The position numbers were made by a program, and so were the translations under genes. The notes under the pieces were generated by a model. It was given only the letters and a program-made list of their open reading frames with translations, made no database searches and was not told the DNA's origin. From Piezodorus guildinii (Eukaryota > Arthropoda > Insecta > Hemiptera > Pentatomidae), in assembly GCA_023052935.1 (NCBI GenBank), contig CM041297.1, positions 53,921,917 to 53,985,916 on the forward strand: 64,000 nt of DNA, read 5' to 3'. Shown one piece after another: positions 56,856 through 64,000 of the stretch (position 1 is the stretch's first letter; every line of letters begins with the position of its first letter).

Positions 56856-59800
56856 TTAAGATGACGCCCCAGATGAAACAAGCATCCTTTCTAGCTTCCC
56901 TGCTTCATATAAAGCTTTCACATCAGAACCACCTCCAACGAATTCACCATTTACAAATACACGTGGAACCTAGAACAGAATAAACGGTTTTAACCAAAAC
57001 ATAAGAAGTATATGTAAGAAGTAAATATCAACTAAATAAAGCATGAGTATAAACATTTTGCAAATTAAAGAACTATTTATAGTATACAATAATATAAATA
57101 TTTATTAAAAGTGTATTAATGGTAGTTTATAATAACATCCACCCCGCACACTCTCCACAACCTGTCATAGTTCCCCAGTACAGATCCATTACATCCCATC
57201 TCTATCTCAAAAAATAAAAAAATTCTTATTCTCTAGCTTTCTACATCTCCGCTTAGTTTTAAAATATGACAGCATATCAAGGAATTTATAATTTCAAAAC
57301 TAAAAGATCCCATCCCTTTCCAACCAAAATCAAATTTAGTTTATCGCATTCCCTGCTCTTCCCTAAACTGCAATTCCTGTTACATAGGCGAGAGCAAGAA
57401 CTATCCAAAAGAAATAATTTATCAGCACCAACACACCATATCTACACGCTATATCCCTTGACCATCATTTTGATTTTGATAATCCTGAAATCCTAGCCAC
57501 CGCACTTAACTACAAAAAAAAAAACTCCTCTCCGAAGCTATACACATTCATATTTCGTTTACACAATTTCTGAGTATCTATTGCTACACAATCATCATAA
57601 TAACAGGTGTGGTCTTCCAACTTTTGGAAATGTAAATTTTAAAAAGATTCTCTATGAGCATTTCGGGTACAAATCAAATAAAATATAGAATCGGATTTGT
57701 TTATTACCATATATCAAGTAAAACATTGACTAAATTAATGAATGATGAAATTTAAAGGTTATGATCAGTTTGGAAAAAAACACCAAAAATATTAGGGATG
57801 GTAAGCATGTTACCTTCATTAGTTGGCAAGAGTGTGTTGTTTCCAGACAATAAAAGAGACTGGTGTGGTCAAAATTAACACTTGACTGCAGAGGTTCCCA
57901 ACCCAATAAAAGATGAGGTAATAATTTACAGAAGGATCGCAGAGTTACAAAATTTTAACTGTCAATTTTCTATGAAACACCTAATACATTGGGATCATAA
58001 ATAGCTATTTATAGGATCTAACTGAAAAAAATCTAAATATTTCTCAGTTCACAAATGTTTTCAAGGATTGAATTTAATATAATTTCAGTAAATTTAATAA
58101 AAACTAATACAGAAAAATAAAAAATAAAATTGAAGGGAAAATAATACAAATAAAACTTTTACACTGCAGGAACATATGGACATACACAGAGAGAAAGGAA
58201 CAATTAAAAAATAATGTAAAATAAAATGAATTATTAGGTAAAAATATACAATTAAATGACGCGTTTCAACATATACCATATCATTTTAGGAAAAAATAAC
58301 TTATATTTCAACCCATTTGGGTTCCCTTAAGATTTTCAACTTACTTGACCCTCCGCTCTGTAACGAAAGGTGATTTATGTCCTTGAAAAAGTAACCTGCT
58401 TCTGAGAAGGATGTGTTAAGTCAGCGATAAAGGCTACTAATTCATGGTTTTATGAACAATACTATTCAAAATAAAAGTGTTGACATTATTACATAAAGCT
58501 TCCTGAAAAAGAGGGGGAAAAAAAAAAGTAATAATACAATACATTTAAAATACTCACAGTTCTGGCACCAGTTATTTCTCCGAGGACGTCTTGAATTGTG
58601 TCTCCGTCATCTCTTTTGTCAAGCTCAATAGCCGTAAAGGCATGCTGAAGTTTTTCAAAGACCTTAACAAAAAGTTTTTCAAATATTTATAATAACATTT
58701 TAAATATTAAAACTGATTATTCATACAACACATTCCAATATATTTTAGGTCTTAAATATATTACTGCATATTATGAAGAAATAAGTTATTATTTTAATTG
58801 AAAAAAAAAAAAAAAAATGAAATGAAAATGATAAGTAGTTTTTATTCTGGGAATGAAGTACCATAAGAATAAAGTACCACGAACAGAGAAGGTTTAATAT
58901 GCCTCGATTCATTTATTATATACGAGGCATGTTTTTTAAGCAAGTACCGTTTTGGAATTTAAAAAAACGTGCAAAGATATCGCAATAATTTTATTTTAAC
59001 ATGAAACCCTGTAACTTAATCTACTTTTCTACATAATTTCCATGAATTTTGAGGCACTTATCATAACGCGGCACCAGTTTTTGAATACCCTTCTCAAAAA
59101 ATTCTGCCACCTGACTTGTTAACCACTGCATCACAAATGTTTTGACTTCGTTATCGTCTTAAAAAGACGTGGCAAGTTCAGTAAGGGTATCGTTTTCCTG
59201 CATGACAATGCCCACCCACATGTGGCTAATCGGACCAAAGATGTCATCAAATCATTTAAATGGAAAACTCTAGATCATCCTCCATACAGCCCTGATCTGG
59301 CGCCCAGCGACTACCATTTGTTCCTGCACTTGAAGAAACACCTGGGCGGTCGGCATCTTCAAGACGGTAACAAAGTCAAAACATTTAACAATTCAGGCGG
59401 CAGAATTTTTTGAGGAGGGTATTCAAAAACTGGTGCTGTGTTATGACAAGTGCCTCAAAATTCATGGAAATTATGTAGAAAAGTAGATTAAGGTACAGGC
59501 TTTCATGTAACAATAAAATTATTGCGATATCTTTGCACGTCTTTTTTTAATTACAAAACGGTACTTACTTAAAAAACATGCCTCGTATTATCAAGTCAAC
59601 TAGTAAATTATGAAACTGTTTGTTTATTTATTTAACATCCCCTGTGGCTAATCGGACGATGCTACAGTGGGAATTCTAAATTTTGCCTATCCAGTTTAAT
59701 TAGGAAGGGGATCTTTAACGAGTATCTGACATCACACAGGCTTGGGACCACCTTTTAACGTCCCCTCCGAAGGACCGCATAACTAAGGATTTTTACTCCC

Positions 59801-60778
59801 ATTAAAAAATCCTAGGGCTACCTGTGGGTTTGAACTCGGAATTGTGAAACTATATAAAGTCAAAATAAATTAAAGACACAAATAACAACTTCGAATGAAT
59901 TTAGTTGCATATTATAAAGTCAAGATATATTACATATGTGCGGATGGTTGATTTTTGAAGAGATCGATAGAAAAAAGGTGTTAGAAAATGGTTAGAGATG
60001 AGACTCTATGGAGGGAGATGGGTAAAAAGTGTGGCCGATGATGGACTTTTCAACGGAAGAAGTTCTATAAGAGGGTATGTACAAATCGGTAGATTGAGAT
60101 CTAGCGTTTAGGTTATGCACGGAAGAGTGTGGAGTAAGGAGTTTAAGGAAGGTTTTCTGGCTCATAAGGATTGGAATAAGAAGATGCCAAGAAGGATTTT
60201 CTTTGATTCAGGATAGAGCAACCCTTGACCACAACACCAGTGAGAAACATGAGACTGTCAGGGGAAGCTGTATAAACCTACTAGCTGTAACCCCCGCGGC
60301 TTTGCTCGCGACTATTAAATTTTGTGTTTGTTTAAGTTTTAACTAGATTTTAACCTAATTAATTTTTTAAAGGTGAATACAACAGTGAATTATTCATCAT
60401 TATACAAGAGAACTTTAAGAATCAAGAGACTTGAATAATATTTTATGCTGTTAATAAATTAATGAGGCATCTATTGATAACTACTATAGTAAGGACAAAA
60501 ATGAAATTTCATCTGCATGCATAAATTGTAAAATCAAAATAGACTTGATCGATTTTTATCAATTTCACTGATTTTAGTAGCAGTAGTAGCTTGAATAAAA
60601 ATCAATGATCTCTTATAAACTATAACAATTGAACAAATCATACCTCTTTGGCCATTTTACAATAAGGGCAGTAGGTCTTTGAAAATATTACTACTGAATC
60701 TTTGTTAATGGCTTCCTTGACAAATTTGGCAGTTTCTCCACTCATGTTGAAAGTTCTTGTACTTTGACCTAAACCCAT
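56856..60778 (-). CDS. Dithiol glutaredoxin, complete, three coding exons
   Basis: Exons: 60778-60644, 58662-58558, 56969-56856; all phase 0, 117 residues. A thioredoxin-fold glutathione-dependent oxidoreductase reducing protein disulfides and mixed disulfides with glutathione. Active site CPYC (37-40) in VVIFSKTYCPYCKMAKE, cis-proline in VPRVFVNG (Pro82), and the glutathione-binding GGGSD (92-96) are all intact. The start ATG gives MGLGQSTRTF, and Gly2 is compatible with N-myristoylation as in some metazoan glutaredoxins; the frame stays open upstream to the acceptor at 60800, so a longer N-terminus from an upstream exon is possible. A cytosolic GLRX/GLRX2-type is most likely. Introns carry PLE, mariner, SINE and LINE relics. 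Confidence 0.92.
57130..57560 (+). pseudogene. Decayed PLE fragment with GIY-YIG remnant
   Basis: Across shifting frames: HPISISKNKK-like, then PNCNSCYIGESKNY, then DHHFDFDNPEILA, in the order YIPHLSENIKK / CDVSYVGETKNY / FNFQDCSILD found in the intact PLE at 43669-45948. An older, different PLE lineage. Bases 57560-58555 hold nothing else. Confidence 0.5.
58917..59588 (+). mobile_element. Mariner-type element with duplicated inverted 3' end
   Basis: Ends ACGAGGCATGTTTTTTAAG at left and its mirror at right form the terminal repeats, each next to TA. The right part codes for transposase: FLHDNAHPHVANRTKD (second catalytic Asp kept) and HPPYSPDLAPSDYHLFLHLK, ending in LKIHGNYVEK after a small deletion. 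The left 200 bases are a reverse-complement copy of the transposase 3' end, so the 5' half of the gene is missing and the element is a fold-back. Confidence 0.7.
59190..59490 (+). pseudogene. Mariner transposase C-terminal pseudogene
   Basis: Reads KGIVFLHDNAHPHVANRTKD, then HPPYSPDLAPSDYHL, HLGGRHLQDGNKVKT, then a frame break and EEGIQKLVLCYDKCLKIHG. The inverted copy at 58990-59155 (minus) keeps about 14 bases missing here. Dead. Confidence 0.65.
59620..59850 (-). mobile_element. SINE family A copy
   Basis: GTTTGTTTATTTATTTAACA at the 3' end, body with GATCTTTAACGAGTATCTGAC and a tRNA-like head cut at the B box (GGGTTTGAACTCGG on the plus strand). Confidence 0.65.
59950..60215 (-). pseudogene. 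LINE reverse transcriptase relic
   Basis: Nucleotide blocks GGTTTTCTGGCTCATAAGGA and GATCTAGCGTTTAGG-type match the fragment at 39480-39905 over its length. More decayed. Bases 60280-60330 contain an isolated CG-rich motif (CCCCGCGGCTTTGCTCGCG). Confidence 0.45.
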
Positions 60779-60904
60779 TGAACAGTAGTTATAACAAAGC
60801 TGAAAGAAAATTCACTAAATAAAACTGACAATGTAAAACAAAACAAATTATAATATAGGCTAGGGAAACTTATCTACTTTATAATGAGAATATAATGTCA
60901 AAAG

Positions 60905-61190
60905 GAATAGATAAATAGGTGTGTTCTTTTAGCCGAAGGTTGTGAGTTTGAATATCAGTTCCAGAAAAACTTCTTTAAACACATAAATTAAATGGGGATT
61001 CACTCACAGCTTCTTCCCTAGATAAGTGAGACCTATTAGCCAACTGGTGGCCACTATCAAATGTAGGAGGGAGAGATGATCCTACCCTGTAATTTATCAT
61101 TGAGAATCACGATTGTATTCTCCTATCCTAGGTGATTACACAGGGCGGCCAAGGGACTACAAGGCATGTCGCACCATTTAAGAAAAAAAA
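60905..61190 (+). mobile_element. SINE family B, decayed copy
   Basis: B-box-like GTGAGTTTGAATATCAG, then GGGGATTCACTCACAGCTTC, GTGAGACCTATTAGCCAA and a 3' end GTCGCACCATTTAAGAA with an A run, in the order of 24285-24590. Bases 61190-61900 show nothing else. Confidence 0.65.
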
Positions 61191-61909
61191 AAATAGGTCC
61201 AGCCTGAATGAAATAATTAACACTGTACAAACTGCCAGATCCCTAAAATAAATAAAAAATAAAATAACCAGTGAGGGAACTGACCTATAAAGTTTTTTTT
61301 TTTATACCATTATACCCGTGAAAAAATTGAAGAGTGTAAAACACAATTATGTAGAGGTAATAAAATTAATTTTTAACTATAACAAATGTACAAATTTAAT
61401 TAACTAATCTATCATAATTTTTGGATCAATTATAGGAGTAAAAATTCAGAAAAGTTACAAAATAATGTCACATTGATTGATTGAAAGTGTATTTTTGTTA
61501 ATGGATGAGAGGAGTTGTTAAACATGTATAAACATAAGAATTATATAACAGAAATAAAGTTTTATTTATTTGTGAGTTACAATTTTTTTTTTTTTTATCT
61601 ACTCATACATCACTTGAAAACACGGACAAAATAATTAATATAAATATTCTATAGAGGACATTTATTAAAATATCCTATGTACTCTAATATTATATATTAA
61701 AGAATATTTTATTTTGGAAGGGAAATACCGCTCATTAACCTGGTTTCTCTTGCTTCCTTATCTTACTTTTGCTTTAAATATAAACTGATAGATATAGTTA
61801 ACACTATTTAAAAAAAAAAAATAAAAAAAATTGGTATTTCTACCCACTATCAGATATTCCGATAATACGGGAAGAGAAAATTCTCAAGACCTATATAACA
61901 ACCTAACAT

Positions 61910-62090
61910 TATCAGGGTGGCTGAGTGGGTTAACCACACGAACCGTATTGCACATTGCCTGGCAACCTGATAACCAAAGTTGAGAAGATAAAATAATTAA
62001 CATTTCATATCTCGGTGCCCGGAGGGGCTTTTAGCTTTGGGATTAATTTTTTTGTAGAGCCTACATGGCGAGGTAGGGGGAAAAAAAAAA
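61910..62090 (+). mobile_element. SINE family C copy with tRNA-like head
   Basis: A box GGTGGCTGAGTGGGTTAACC near 61916, body with ATATCTCGGTGCCCGGAGG and 3' end CTACATGGCGAGGTAGGGGG plus A run. Bases 62090-63640 contain no feature I can support. Confidence 0.55.
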
Positions 62091-63646
62091 ATTGATTTGG
62101 CAGGGTATAATTATAAACAAGTTATAGGAACATTAAATTTCGAGGTTATTGCTCAACAAAATTAATAAATTTTGAATGATGACTATGTTTCAATAATCCA
62201 TTACTTCCTAAGAATCACTAAGAACTAATCACAATATATTCATAAGTAATCAGGATAGAATGTTCGAGAGGAGGAAAACTGTCAAAAAGGCAAATTGTAA
62301 CTCATTTTAATGGGTTACTATAATTAGGCAAGTGGTATAGGTTTTCATTGGTGCTAAGCAAAATAAGATATAACCACAAAACTATAAAAGCAATGAAGAG
62401 TAAATATAATTATAATACGAAATACACAGGAGGAGTATATGAAAACAATTTAATGGTATATTTAAATATATCTTTATGTTAAAATTGTTGCAATACGTTC
62501 TATGAAACGATGCATGGACATCTGTATACATTAATTATAAAAATGAATGAAAGAATGATTTTAGCAAAAATAAAACAACAAATATAACAATTATTAATTC
62601 AAAAGAATGATGATTTAAAGTAATCTTCAATGTAATCAAACAGCAACCACATTCATAATATTATCTTTCATCAATGATTTTCCTACAAAATTTTAGATTA
62701 ATTTAAAATATCTATAGACGGCATTAAAATTGAAATGATTTTAATGAAATATTTTTTAAAAAAATATTGGAGTTGATAAATAAAAATATTTTTAGCAAAA
62801 TAAAAGTCAAAACAATTTTTAGATACTCCACAAAATGAAGAGGGATTATGAAGGGGTAAGCACTGATAAGATAATAGACCAAAAATAACACCATATTTTC
62901 TTTCAAATAATCTTAAAATATAATTTTTTTATGTTTTAACAAACTTTGATGAGTGATAATTTCAATATGTCTATAAAATAATATAATAGGCAAAATAATT
63001 ATTTGAAGAAAAAAAAAAAAGTTCACGTATTTTACTATTTCGGGTGTACCTTGGACTAATTATTAATATACGAAATTGTAATATCTTCAACAAATTAAAA
63101 CAATTTACAATTAAACACAATATTTCTAATCTGATACTAACCATAAAAGGTATTAATAATAAGCATAGATGTTTTAATTGATTTTAAATAACTAGCTTAA
63201 AGGCTGGTTAGAAAGTTTTCATTTATCTTGAAGAACATTGGGTTAATAATTATTTTGTTTTTTTAAAAAGTATAGATGCTGATAGTTTCAAGTTTCAAGA
63301 ATTGCATAATCCACAGAATTTAAACAAGTTATAGATCTGATCCCTCCAATCTATTTCGCCTAATAACCATGCACAGTACAGTTCTTCGATCCTAAACATA
63401 TACTGTGCATGCCCAGAAGTGTAATAGGTTGGACCTCATGAAAAACTTGTAAAGCTTTTACAACTTATACCAAACCTTTAAGTACAGTTATTATAACGGA
63501 ATCGAAAATTAGGCACTGACTGAAAAATACTACTCTTCAGATTACAACATTGTGTGCAATTAAACATTTCAGAAAAAGAATCACCATTATCTAAATAAAT
63601 TAAAACTACTTTACATGCCATGTTAATATCCACTATCTAAACATAT

Positions 63647-63747
63647 CTATTTTTTCAGATTTGTATGTGTACCAATAATAGGAAGTGTGTTCCTCACATT
63701 AGGAGAAACTGCCGATGAAACACCTCCCATACCAGCATTGATAATAC
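63647..63747 (-). CDS. Candidate unrecognised terminal exon
   Basis: Acceptor-like TGTGTAG, then 33 codons including NAGMGGVSSAVSPNVRN and TLPIIGTHTNLKK, and TAG at 63647-63649. Split phase would leave two bases before the first full codon. It would be the last exon of a minus-strand gene starting beyond the window. The opposite strand is also open for about 45 codons, so the call is weak. Confidence 0.25.
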
Positions 63748-64000
63748 CTACACAAATTGATTATATAAGATTCAAATCAGTCCAAACAAAAGCTCTGAGT
63801 CCATAAAGGAAAATCACTCTGAAGAACATCTTAGTACATGCCTTTTGCTCCATTCTTAATATGATTCATTATTTATTTAATAGTAAGATATGCAAGAGGA
63901 AACTATTCAATTAATTGGTCAAGTAACTTTCAACATTCTAAAATTTCTGCCTTCACAAAAGAGATGACATTGTGTGTTTTTAAATGATCATTTGGAAGGA

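Overview
The window is nuclear DNA from an insect. It is AT-rich, its coding sequence is split into short exons with GT-AG introns, one gene is a hexamerin (a hexapod storage-protein family), and most of the remaining DNA is transposon debris. I see no bacterial, viral or organellar gene organisation. The insect order cannot be read from the sequence alone.

Host genes, left to right. (1) 866-8049, plus strand: the last ten exons of a TRAPPC9/NIBP-like TRAPP-complex subunit; its 5' part lies outside the window. (2) 9536-25907, minus strand: a complete hexamerin in 11 exons, about 694 residues, with TATA-like box, signal peptide and poly(A) signal. Its fourth intron is 8.8 kb and holds a 6.2-kb fold-back satellite element. 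(3) 50607-53074, minus strand: a complete four-exon group XII secretory phospholipase A2, about 197 residues. (4) 56856-60778, minus strand: a complete three-exon dithiol glutaredoxin (CPYC), about 117 residues. Two further candidate exons (56106-56306 and 63647-63747, both minus) are open and spliced-looking but unrecognised. The genes have unrelated functions and do not form a pathway.

Mobile DNA. Penelope-like elements (PLEs) dominate. The largest, 42692-49753, is a head-to-head inverted pair of near-identical PLEs, each coding for reverse transcriptase plus GIY-YIG endonuclease, and the whole palindrome lies between 13-bp direct repeats. Three smaller palindromic PLE-type insertions (5916-6564, 22080-22393, 29191-29832) also have 11-15-bp direct repeats, and a fourth at 51650-51910 lacks them. 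Several PLE ends carry hammerhead-ribozyme cores (CTGANGA, stem II, GAAA). The two ends of the large palindrome have a full minimal motif with a GTT cleavage triplet and a GCC/GGC stem I. There are also mariner relics (3730-3880, 5460-5820, 30110-31500, 58917-59588), non-LTR retrotransposon fragments of Jockey, CR1, RTE and I-like types, at least three tRNA-derived SINE families, and a dispersed noncoding family (R1). One stack (29045-31500) contains nested insertions.

The least explained structure is the fold-back element 14450-20689: inverted arms of 21-bp minisatellite (reading as KVTFDLE/KVTFEME heptads), a roughly 200-bp unique inverted segment, and inside it tens of copies of a ~112-bp satellite that reverse orientation near 16260-16330.
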